From Actinoplanes liguriensis (lineage in GTDB: Bacteria > Actinomycetota > Actinomycetes > Mycobacteriales > Micromonosporaceae), in contig KL571203.1 in assembly GCA_000715855.1 (NCBI GenBank), positions 84,265 to 99,959 of the forward strand: a stretch of DNA of 15,695 bases. The letters run 5' to 3'. A program made the translations under genes and the position numbers. Positions 6,441-12,339 of the stretch are shown here, piece by piece. The notes under the pieces are model-generated. The model saw nothing but the letters and a program-made list of their open reading frames with translations. It was not told the DNA's origin and ran no database searches. Positions within the stretch are counted from its first letter, which is position 1; each line of letters opens with the position of its first letter.

Positions 6441-7924
6441 GGCGTACTCCTCAGCTCGCGTTTCAGGATCTTGCCGGCGGCGTTGCGGGGCAGCGCCGCC
6501 ACGGCTCGGTACTGCTTGGGAACTTTGAAACCGGCCAGCCGTTCGCGCAGAAACGCTTCCAGGACATCGGGCTCGATCACGCCCTGACCGACCAGGTAGG
6601 CGACCACCCGTTCACCCCAGTGGTCGTCGGGTTCGCCGACCACCGCGCACTCGGTGACGGACGGATGAGTGAGGAGGACCTCCTCGACGTCGCGCGGGTA
6701 CACGTTCACCCCGCCGGAGATGATCACGTCCTTGACCCGGTCCACGATGGAGATGAAGCCCTCCTCGTCGCGGATCACGATGTCGCCCGACGTGAGGAAG
6801 CCGTCCGCGGTGGTGCAGGCCGCGGTCGCCTCCGGATTGCGGTGATAGCCATTCATCAGGTACGGCGACCGGCTGAACAGCTCGCCGGGAACGCCCGGCC
6901 CGACCGGCTGCCCGTCGGCGCCGATCACGCGTACCTCGGTGGCGAACCACGGGTGCCCGACCGAGCCCGCCTTGCGCCGCGCGTCCGGTGGGCGCAGGTC
7001 GGTGACCACGCCCGCCTCGGTGGAGCCGTAGAGCTCGTGAATCCCGGTTCGCGGAAACGCCTCGAACACCCACTCCTTGAGCACCTTCGGCAGCGCGGCG
7101 GCGTTGAAGTAGAGCGTGTCGAGGGTGCTCAAGTCGGGGATCGTGGAGATCTCCCGCTTGATCAACTGCGCGTGTGTCGGGACCAGGAAGACCGACTGCG
7201 CGCCGTCCCGGTCGATCATGTCGAGCAGCCGGTGCGGATCGAAACTGCGCAGCATGCTGACCGTGCCGCCGCAGTACAGGGCCGCGTAGGCGAAGGCGAA
7301 CCCCGCCCCGTGATACATCGGCGCGACCGCGATCGTGCGCCGGCCGGGCCCGAGACCCCACTCCAGCGCGGTGGCGTAGAACGTCAGGCAGCGCGACCGA
7401 TGCGAGATCAGCACGCCCTTCGGGTCGCCGGTCGTCCCGGCCGTGTAGGCGATGCAGAACGGATCCCGCTCGTCCACCGCGATCCGCGGATCCCTCGCCG
7501 CCGCGGAAGTCAACCACGATTCGTATTCCGAACCGATCAAAACCCGCTTGAGGGGTACGTCGTGAGCCGCCCCGGCCAGCACCTCGTCCACCAGCAGCAC
7601 CCGGGCCCCGGAGTGCCGCAGGACGAAGGCGACCTCGGTATCGGCCAGCCGCGGGTTGACCGGCACCAGCACCAGTCCCGCCTTGGCGACCCCGGCGGCG
7701 ATCTCCGGGTATTCGAGACGGTTCCCGCAGAGCAGGGCGACCCGGTCGCCGTACCGGAGACCCGCCGTCAGCAGCCCGTTGGCGACCCGCGAGGACCGCT
7801 CGTCCAGTGCGGCGTAGGTGATCGCCCGGTCGCCGTCGCGCACCGCGATCACGTCCGGGGTCGCCCGGCCGAACTCCCGAATCCCGCCGGCGATCGTCAG
7901 ATCCGCCCCACCAGGCCGCAACAT
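6437..7924 (-). CDS. AMP-dependent acyl-CoA ligase (ANL superfamily)
   Basis: A 495-residue class I adenylate-forming enzyme with all core motifs: the phosphate-binding loop YTAGTTGDPKG (160-170), YGSTEAG (299-305), the TSGD aspartate (Asp381), the hinge DRVKD (395-399) followed by IISGGVNVYP, and the catalytic lysine in NAAGK (Lys485). It would form an acyl-adenylate from a carboxylic acid and ATP, then the CoA thioester. Length and motifs fit medium- or short-chain/aromatic acid ligases; the acid is not identifiable. ATG at 7924 has no clear Shine-Dalgarno sequence, and a palindromic operator candidate ends 6 bases upstream, so this gene may have its own regulated promoter although it lies only 39 bp after the lyase gene. 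It is coupled to the cupin gene by a 4-bp overlap. Confidence 0.9.
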   Translation of the reverse strand: MLRPGGADLTIAGGIREFGRATPDVIAVRDGDRAITYAALDERSSRVANGLLTAGLRYGDRVALLCGNRLEYPEIAAGVAKAGLVLVPVNPRLADTEVAFVLRHSGARVLLVDEVLAGAAHDVPLKRVLIGSEYESWLTSAAARDPRIAVDERDPFCIAYTAGTTGDPKGVLISHRSRCLTFYATALEWGLGPGRRTIAVAPMYHGAGFAFAYAALYCGGTVSMLRSFDPHRLLDMIDRDGAQSVFLVPTHAQLIKREISTIPDLSTLDTLYFNAAALPKVLKEWVFEAFPRTGIHELYGSTEAGVVTDLRPPDARRKAGSVGHPWFATEVRVIGADGQPVGPGVPGELFSRSPYLMNGYHRNPEATAACTTADGFLTSGDIVIRDEEGFISIVDRVKDVIISGGVNVYPRDVEEVLLTHPSVTECAVVGEPDDHWGERVVAYLVGQGVIEPDVLEAFLRERLAGFKVPKQYRAVAALPRNAAGKILKRELRSTP

Positions 7925-7929
7925 GCCAG

Positions 7930-7950
7930 AATGGAAACACCGTTTCCATT
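7930..7950. promoter_or_regulatory. Perfect palindromic operator candidate upstream of the acyl-CoA ligase
   Basis: Nine-base perfect inverted arms AATGGAAAC (7930-7938) and GTTTCCATT (7942-7950) around ACC. The site lies in the 39-bp gap between the lyase stop and the ligase start, both on the minus strand. Its core, GAAAC-ACC-GTTTC, recurs with one base changed in the divergent promoter at 8879-8891. The symmetry and recurrence suit a dimeric (for example TetR-type) regulator. With no T-tract following, it is unlikely to be an intrinsic terminator. Confidence 0.65.
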
Positions 7951-7963
7951 ATTCGCGCAAGAG

Positions 7964-8854
7964 TCAGTTGGTCACCGGCGGGAAGTCCCCGGCCCGGCCG
8001 AGCAGGGCGGGCGCGGCAGCCAGGCCCAGCTCGCCCCCGATCCACGCGCCGGTCTCAGCGGCCGCCGTCACCGAGACCCCGGTCTTCAGCCCGGACCGGC
8101 TCAGCAGGTACGCCACGTCCTCGGTCGCGATGTTGCCGGTCGCCGCCGGGGCGAACGGGCAGCCTCCGATCCCGCCGAGGCTGCTGTCCAGCGCGGTGAA
8201 CCCGGCCGCCACCGCCGCGAACGCGTTGGCGTACCCGGTGTTGCGGGTGTTGTGGAAGTGCGCACGCAGCGGCGCCACCCCGCGGACCGCGCCGGCCAGG
8301 TCGGCGACCTGGGGCGGGACGCCCACGCCGATCGTGTCGGCGAGGCACAGCTCGTCGATCGGGCCGGCCTCGTCCACGATCCGCCGTACGCGGGAGATCG
8401 GGACCTCGCCGGTGAACGGGCAGCCGAAGGCCGCCGCCACGGTCAGGGTCACGAAAAAACCGGCCTCGTGGGCCCTGGCCGCGACGTCGCGAAACGCCGC
8501 GAGGGACGCCATCGTCGACACACCCTGGTTGCGGCGGGAGAAATCGTCGGAGGCGACGACCACGTAGTTGAGCTCGTCGGGCCGCGCGTCGCCCAGGGCC
8601 AGGGCGCGGTCCAGGCCACGGCTGTTCAACACCAGAGCGGCGTACCGCACCCCGGGTGACCGCGGGACGCCCCGGAGCACCTCCTCGGCGTCGGCCATCT
8701 GCGGCACGCGATCCGGGCGGGCGAACGCCGCCACCTCGAGTCTGCGCAGGCCGGCCGCGATCGCCCGCCGTACGTAGGAAATCTTCACCGCGGCCGGAAG
8801 CACCCGCTTCTCGTTCTGCAACCCGTCCCGGGGACCGACCTCGACGATCTCCAC
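7964..8854 (-). CDS. HMG-CoA-lyase-like (HMGL/DRE-TIM family) enzyme
   Basis: A 296-residue TIM-barrel lyase. The N-terminus VEIVEVGPRDGLQNE carries the Arg9-Asp10 pair. Glu40, His199, His201, Cys232 (GGCPFAPAATGN) and Asn241 have the same spacing as the metal ligands and catalytic residues of human HMG-CoA lyase, so the enzyme should be active. The usual HDTYGQ after the first His is HNTRNTG here, a variant that suggests a substrate other than HMG-CoA itself. Expected reaction: metal-dependent cleavage of a beta-hydroxyacyl-CoA into an acyl-CoA and a keto acid or ketone. I choose GTG 8854 because homology starts there; an ATG at 8893 would add 13 non-homologous residues and run through the operator. 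It is first of a lyase-ligase-cupin run and divergent from the CoA-transferase. Confidence 0.88.
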   Translation of the reverse strand: MEIVEVGPRDGLQNEKRVLPAAVKISYVRRAIAAGLRRLEVAAFARPDRVPQMADAEEVLRGVPRSPGVRYAALVLNSRGLDRALALGDARPDELNYVVVASDDFSRRNQGVSTMASLAAFRDVAARAHEAGFFVTLTVAAAFGCPFTGEVPISRVRRIVDEAGPIDELCLADTIGVGVPPQVADLAGAVRGVAPLRAHFHNTRNTGYANAFAAVAAGFTALDSSLGGIGGCPFAPAATGNIATEDVAYLLSRSGLKTGVSVTAAAETGAWIGGELGLAAAPALLGRAGDFPPVTN

Positions 8855-8878
8855 CCGACACCCCCTGTTCCTCCTAGC

Positions 8879-8891
8879 GAAACATCGTTTC
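8879..8891. promoter_or_regulatory. Second copy of the GAAAC-AYC-GTTTC operator, in the divergent promoter
   Basis: GAAACATCGTTTC, a 5-3-5 inverted repeat, differs by one base from the core of the site at 7934-7946. It sits in the 56-bp gap between the divergent lyase (start 8854) and CoA-transferase (start 8911) genes, where a bound dimer could block both promoters. The flanks are not palindromic, so this may be the weaker of the two sites. Confidence 0.6.
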
Positions 8892-8910
8892 ACAAGGATA
8901 GGGTGCTGTC

Positions 8911-10104
8911 ATGACCGCGCCGCTCGCCGACATTCGCGTCCTGGAAACCGGAACCCTGCTCGCCGGCCCGTTCTGCGGCCAGCTCCTCGGGGACTTCGGG
9001 GCCGAGGTGATCAAGCTGGAGGACCCGGGCCGCGGCGACCCGATGCGCCAGTGGGGGCGGGAGAAACCGCACGGCCAGTCGCTGTGGTGGCCGGTCGTCG
9101 CGCGCAACAAGAAGTCGGTCACCTGCAACCTGCGCGAGCCCGAGGGGCAGGCGCTCGTCCGCCGCCTGGTCGAGCACGCCGACGTGCTGCTGGAGAACTT
9201 CCGTCCCGGCACGCTGGAGCGCTGGGGATTGTCGTACGAGGAGCTCTCGAAGATCAATCCGAGACTGATCCTGGTCCGGGTGACCGGATACGGCCAGACC
9301 GGGCCGTATGCGCCTCGCGCCGGCTTCGGCTCGATCGGTGAGGCCATGGGCGGGCTGCGCTACGTCACCGGCGAGGCGGACCGGACGCCGTCGCGCAGCG
9401 GGATCTCGATCGGCGATTCACTTGCCGCGACGTATGCGGCCTTCGGCACCCTCGCCGCCCTGCACGCGCGCGAGCGCACCGGGCGCGGCCAGGTCGTCGA
9501 CTCGGCGATCTACGAAGCCGTCCTCGCCATGATGGAGTCGCTGATTCCGGAATGGAGCGTCGCCGGGTACCGTCGCGAGCGCACCGGGCCGATCCTGCCG
9601 AACGTCGCGCCGAGCAACGTCTACCCCAGCGCCGACGGCGCCGACGTGCTGATCGCCGCGAACCAGGACACGGTGTTCCGCCGCCTCGCCGACGTGATGG
9701 GCCGGCCCTCGCTCGCCGACGATCCGCGGTACGCCACACACAGCGCCCGCGGGGAGCACCAAGCCGAGCTCGACCTGCTCATCAGCGAGTGGACCGCGAC
9801 CGTTCCGTCCGCGAAACTGCTGGCGCTGCTGCACGAGTCGGGGGTGCCGGCCGGCGGGATCTACACCGCCGAGGACATCCTGGCCGACCCGCACGTGCAG
9901 GCGCGCGAGGCGGTGGTGACCGTCGACCACCCGGAGCTCGGGGCGCTCCGGATGCAGAACGTGGCGCCGAAGCTCTCCGAGACGCCGGGGGCCGTGAAGT
10001 GGCCGGGGCCGGCGCTCGGGGCCAGCAACGACGAGGTCTACCGGGGAATCCTCGGCCTGACCCCCGACGAGTTGGACGACCTCCGTACCCGCGGAATCAT
10101 CTGA
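8911..10104 (+). CDS. CaiB/BaiF (class III) CoA-transferase
   Basis: A 397-residue protein with the family landmarks in order: the N-terminal VLETGTLLAGPFCGQLLGDFGAEVIKLE segment (10-37); ENFRPGTLERWGL (95-107); VTGYGQTGPY (124-133); ISIGDSLAATYAAFG (165-179), in which Asp169 is the catalytic aspartate that forms the acyl-anhydride/CoA-ester intermediate; and GRGQVVDSAIYE. It moves CoA between acyl-CoA and a free carboxylate, as a dimer with interlocked rings. The substrates are unknown, but dicarboxylates of the succinate/glutarate/3-hydroxy-3-methylglutarate type would fit the lyase next door. ATG 8911 follows AAGGA at a workable distance. The TGA stop shares its last base with the hydrolase ATG, so the two plus-strand genes are coupled. 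Confidence 0.93.
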   Translation: MTAPLADIRVLETGTLLAGPFCGQLLGDFGAEVIKLEDPGRGDPMRQWGREKPHGQSLWWPVVARNKKSVTCNLREPEGQALVRRLVEHADVLLENFRPGTLERWGLSYEELSKINPRLILVRVTGYGQTGPYAPRAGFGSIGEAMGGLRYVTGEADRTPSRSGISIGDSLAATYAAFGTLAALHARERTGRGQVVDSAIYEAVLAMMESLIPEWSVAGYRRERTGPILPNVAPSNVYPSADGADVLIAANQDTVFRRLADVMGRPSLADDPRYATHSARGEHQAELDLLISEWTATVPSAKLLALLHESGVPAGGIYTAEDILADPHVQAREAVVTVDHPELGALRMQNVAPKLSETPGAVKWPGPALGASNDEVYRGILGLTPDELDDLRTRGII

Positions 10105-10904
10105 TGCCACCCGCGAACGCCCGATCCGCCTCCGGGAGCGAGCCGGACAGCGTGCCCGGCCACTCCACAGGCGTGCGGGACACCGCGCCCGGCCACTCCG
10201 CGGGCGTGCGGGACAGCGGGCCCGGCCACTCCGCGGGTGTGCGGGACAGCGGGCCTGCGGGGCTCGACCGGGACTACGCGGCCGCCGGGTTCGCCCGTAG
10301 GCTGGGCTGGGGAGACCGGCCCGCGGTGCTACTCGTCGACCCGGCGGTCGCGTACACCCGGCCGGATTCCCCGCTCTACCTGACCACCGGGGAGATCGCC
10401 GCCCAGGCGATGTCGGCGCTCGCCGCGTCGGCCCGGGCGGCCGGCGTGCCCGTGATCTGGACCAGGGTTCACTTCGCGGACGCGTCCTGCGCCGAAGCCC
10501 CGCTGTTCGCCGCCAAGGTGCCCGCTTTGAAAGCCTTCGCCGAGGGCAGCGACCTGGCCGGGTTCACGCCCCCGCTCTCCCCCGCCGCCGGTGAGCTCGT
10601 GGTGGTCAAGCACTACGCGAGCGCGTTCGCGGGCACGTCGCTCGCCGCCTGGCTGGCGTCCCACCGGATCGACACGCTGGTGATCGGCGGCTATTCGACC
10701 AGCGGCTGCATCCGCGCGTCAGCACTCGACGCGCTCCAGCACGGCTTCCGCCCGATGGTCGTCCGCGAGGCCTGTGCCGACCGTGCCCCCGGCCCGCACG
10801 AGTCCAGCCTCTTCGACCTGAACGCAAAATACGCCGACGTCATCACCTTGGACGAAGCCCTGATCGAGATCCCCGCCCGCTCCCCTGATCCCGGCCGGCA
10901 CTGA
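10104..10904 (+). CDS. Isochorismatase-superfamily amidohydrolase (N-carbamoylsarcosine amidase / maleamate amidase type)
   Basis: 266 residues from an ATG that overlaps the preceding stop by one base. The catalytic domain starts near residue 55 (LDRDYAAAGFARRLGWG). It carries the cysteine-hydrolase triad Asp79 (LLVDPAVAYT), Lys169 (VVVKHYASAF) and Cys202 (STSGCIRASALDAL), with Lys-to-Cys spacing of 33 as in N-carbamoylsarcosine amidase. The TSGC-IRAS-DA signature and the AKYADVITLDEA end point to the amidase branch, not to isochorismate hydrolysis. Likely reaction: hydrolysis of an amide or ureido group, releasing ammonia. Residues 1-54 are a low-complexity extension with three 11-residue repeats and no counterpart in the family; GTG codons within the repeats (for example 10239) could be alternative starts. 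The coupling ties it to the CoA-transferase. Confidence 0.87.
   Translation: MPPANARSASGSEPDSVPGHSTGVRDTAPGHSAGVRDSGPGHSAGVRDSGPAGLDRDYAAAGFARRLGWGDRPAVLLVDPAVAYTRPDSPLYLTTGEIAAQAMSALAASARAAGVPVIWTRVHFADASCAEAPLFAAKVPALKAFAEGSDLAGFTPPLSPAAGELVVVKHYASAFAGTSLAAWLASHRIDTLVIGGYSTSGCIRASALDALQHGFRPMVVREACADRAPGPHESSLFDLNAKYADVITLDEALIEIPARSPDPGRH
10155..10253 (+). repeat. Three tandem 33-bp in-frame repeats at the 5' end of the hydrolase
   Basis: Units at 10155-10187, 10188-10220 and 10221-10253 encode PGHSTGVRDTA, PGHSAGVRDSG and PGHSAGVRDSG. Units two and three differ at one base (a silent C/T), while unit one is more diverged, so the last duplication looks recent. The repeat keeps the reading frame and ends just before the catalytic domain. 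Confidence 0.95.
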
Positions 10905-10956
10905 GGGCTGAATGCGGGGCGCCACAGAGCCGTGAGTGCCAGCTGGGACATGAAGA

Positions 10957-10983
10957 AGCCCGGTGCCGGTGAGGCGCCGGGCT
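10957..10983. terminator. Hairpin terminator between the convergent hydrolase and SHOCT-like genes
   Basis: AGCCCGGTGCC (10957-10967) and GGCGCCGGGCT (10973-10983) form an 11-bp stem with one G-T wobble and a 5-nt loop. It lies between the hydrolase stop (10904) and the convergent small membrane gene (stop at 11006). On the minus strand it is followed by TCTTC, on the plus strand by CCCGGTTTC. A bidirectional terminator is likely. Confidence 0.65.
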
Positions 10984-11005
10984 CCCGGTTTCTCGTCGCG
11001 CTGCG

Positions 11006-11281
11006 TCACTCCTCGCCGGCGCCGAGATGCCACGGAACGACGAGCGGATGACGCTCCTCGTCGCGCGCGGCGATGCCCTCCATCGACCGCATGTACTGAC
11101 GGCGAGTGATGTCGCCGTCCATCAACTGGGTGCAGAGAACGCCCTCCAGGCTCTGCGGCGCGAAGAAGGCCTCCGGCACCAGCAGCGGTTCCTCCGTTTT
11201 CCGCGCCTCGGCACGGACCCCCCGCACTGCGAGCACGCAGGCGGCGACCAGGACCAGGATGAGCAGGAACAGGATCAGCAT
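11006..11281 (-). CDS. Small membrane protein with SHOCT-like C-terminus
   Basis: A 91-residue protein. An N-terminal hydrophobic helix (MLILFLLILVLVAACVLAV, about 1-20) is followed by a basic stretch, then a C-terminal segment LEGVLCTQLMDGDITRRQYMRSMEGI that resembles the short SHOCT helix pair (leucine-rich helix, G-D-I-T turn, second helix). SHOCT modules are thought to be oligomerisation or localisation tags. It is probably a single-pass cytoplasmic-membrane protein; no function can be assigned. ATG 11281 is preferred because AGGCGG lies 5 bases upstream; GTG 11287 would add two residues. It is transcribed alone or behind the PhzF-like gene (about 140 bp further upstream). Confidence 0.75.
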   Translation of the reverse strand: MLILFLLILVLVAACVLAVRGVRAEARKTEEPLLVPEAFFAPQSLEGVLCTQLMDGDITRRQYMRSMEGIAARDEERHPLVVPWHLGAGEE

Positions 11282-11423
11282 CGCCACCGCCTTGTCGGAA
11301 CTGGAGCGGGCCGAATTCGTCCGCTTGTCAAAGCAAACGGATCACAGGGCGTATCGGTTCGACGGTTTCTCGACGATCTCCGTCAGACGCGGATCCGGGC
11401 GATCCGCGCGCCGGATTCGGGGG

Positions 11424-12179
11424 CTAATGCCGGATCCGCGCCACCCCGCCGGCCCGCACCCGGCCGTCGGCGATCCGGACCAGGACGGTGGCCGGGTGTC
11501 CGAGCCGGTCACCCATGTCGACGCTGACCTCCGGTACGCCGAGAGCCACCAGCAGGCACGACGAGCTGTTCACGTTGGCGATGTCCTCGGGCACCCCGAT
11601 CGACGGGGCGAACATCCGCGCGGCGAAGCGGCCACCCGGGCTGTACACGTAGCAGCCGAGCAGATCCGCCGTGTCCGTCGCCTCGCGCAGCGCGTCGAAG
11701 TCGGGGCGGAGCGCGTCCAGCTCGGTTCGCGACGGGACCGGGATGAGCAGCCGCCACCGCCCGGTCGAGGCGGCCCGCACTCCGGGCAGCGCCGGGTCCA
11801 GCCCGAGCGCCGAGAGCACCGCGCCGGCGTCGCCGGGCTCGCCCACCGTCACCGCGGCCTGCTCGAACCAGGCCCGTTCGCCCTCGACCCATCCGCGGAA
11901 CGTCCGGCCGGAGATCCGCAGCGTGAACTCTCCCTGCCGGCCGAGCCGCTCGGCGAGCCACACCAGCGCCGCCACCGTTCCGTGCCCACACGCGGGCAGC
12001 TCCCCCGTCGAGGTGAAGAACCGGACGTCCGCCGCACTATGACGGAGTGTGACAAATGCCGCATGTGAAGCGCCGTTCGCCGCCGGAACGGCGCTTCGCA
12101 TCGCGTCCGTCATCGGCGTGTCCTCGAGAACCACCGTCGGGCTGCCGCCCCGCCCGTCGCGCAGGCACGCGTCCACCAT
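11424..12179 (-). CDS. PhzF-family protein with altered catalytic site
   Basis: A 251-residue protein of the PhzF/diaminopimelate-epimerase fold. Family marks are the N-terminal VDACLRDGRGGSPTVVLED, the half-barrel motif FFTSTGELPACGHGT (about 54-68), and RMFAPSIGVPED (188-199) in the second half. Two canonical features are missing. The S-E-T-x-F motif that holds the catalytic Glu of PhzF (Glu45 in P. fluorescens) reads ASHAAF, with His39 in place of Glu. The DPATGSA loop reads DIANVNS, which keeps the Asp but loses the TGSA anion site. It may catalyse a different isomerisation or only bind a ligand. No phenazine genes are nearby, so a phenazine role is not supported. ATG 12179 fits family alignment; GTG 12197 is an in-frame alternative. 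The stop is followed by about 137 bp without a gene. Confidence 0.8.
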   Translation of the reverse strand: MVDACLRDGRGGSPTVVLEDTPMTDAMRSAVPAANGASHAAFVTLRHSAADVRFFTSTGELPACGHGTVAALVWLAERLGRQGEFTLRISGRTFRGWVEGERAWFEQAAVTVGEPGDAGAVLSALGLDPALPGVRAASTGRWRLLIPVPSRTELDALRPDFDALREATDTADLLGCYVYSPGGRFAARMFAPSIGVPEDIANVNSSSCLLVALGVPEVSVDMGDRLGHPATVLVRIADGRVRAGGVARIRH

Positions 12180-12253
12180 CACTGCCCCAGCTTCCACGAT
12201 CGGGTACGGGGGATGTCCAGTCCCGGTGATCTCTGACTAGTGTCCAACTGTGC

Positions 12254-12266
12254 CCGGAAAATCCGG
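12254..12266. promoter_or_regulatory. Small palindrome in the PhzF-like / cslA divergent intergenic region
   Basis: CCGGAAAATCCGG (5-3-5 inverted repeat) sits in the 160-bp gap that must hold promoters for both divergent genes. A second short repeat, CTGA-AAAG-TCAG, follows at 12274-12285. Either might be a regulator site. Short GC-containing palindromes are frequent by chance, so confidence is low. Confidence 0.25.
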
Positions 12267-12339
12267 TTCACCTCTGAAAAGTCAGTAAATGCGTGCTGTG
12301 CGCGACCGGGCCGTCTGTCCACATTGCTCAGGGAGCACG

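Noticed and set aside
7930..7950. Palindrome read as an intrinsic terminator of the lyase gene
   Set aside because: No T-tract follows it, the loop is only 3 nt, and the core recurs in a divergent promoter, which favours an operator.
6431..8659. A 742-codon plus-strand open frame opposite the ligase and lyase
   Set aside because: Composition is Arg/His/Val/Gly-rich without domain motifs, while the opposite strand encodes two enzymes with complete catalytic motifs.
8855..8893. Upstream ATG extending the HMGL-like enzyme by 13 residues
   Set aside because: The extra residues (basic, cysteine-containing) match nothing in the family, and the codons would run through the operator palindrome.
11326..11331. 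Perfect TTGACA -35 box on the minus strand upstream of the SHOCT-like gene
   Set aside because: No TANNNT-like -10 hexamer lies 16-19 bases downstream, so a promoter cannot be supported.
11288..11423. Protein-like reading (ELERAEFVRLSKQTD) on the plus strand in the gap before the PhzF-like gene
   Set aside because: It is a short chance reading with no start, ribosome site or continuation as a domain. I see no gene in this gap.
12289..12339. Upstream ATG extending cslA by 17 residues
   Set aside because: It lacks a ribosome binding site; the ATG at 12340 has GGGAG at proper spacing and starts where the protein begins to look real.
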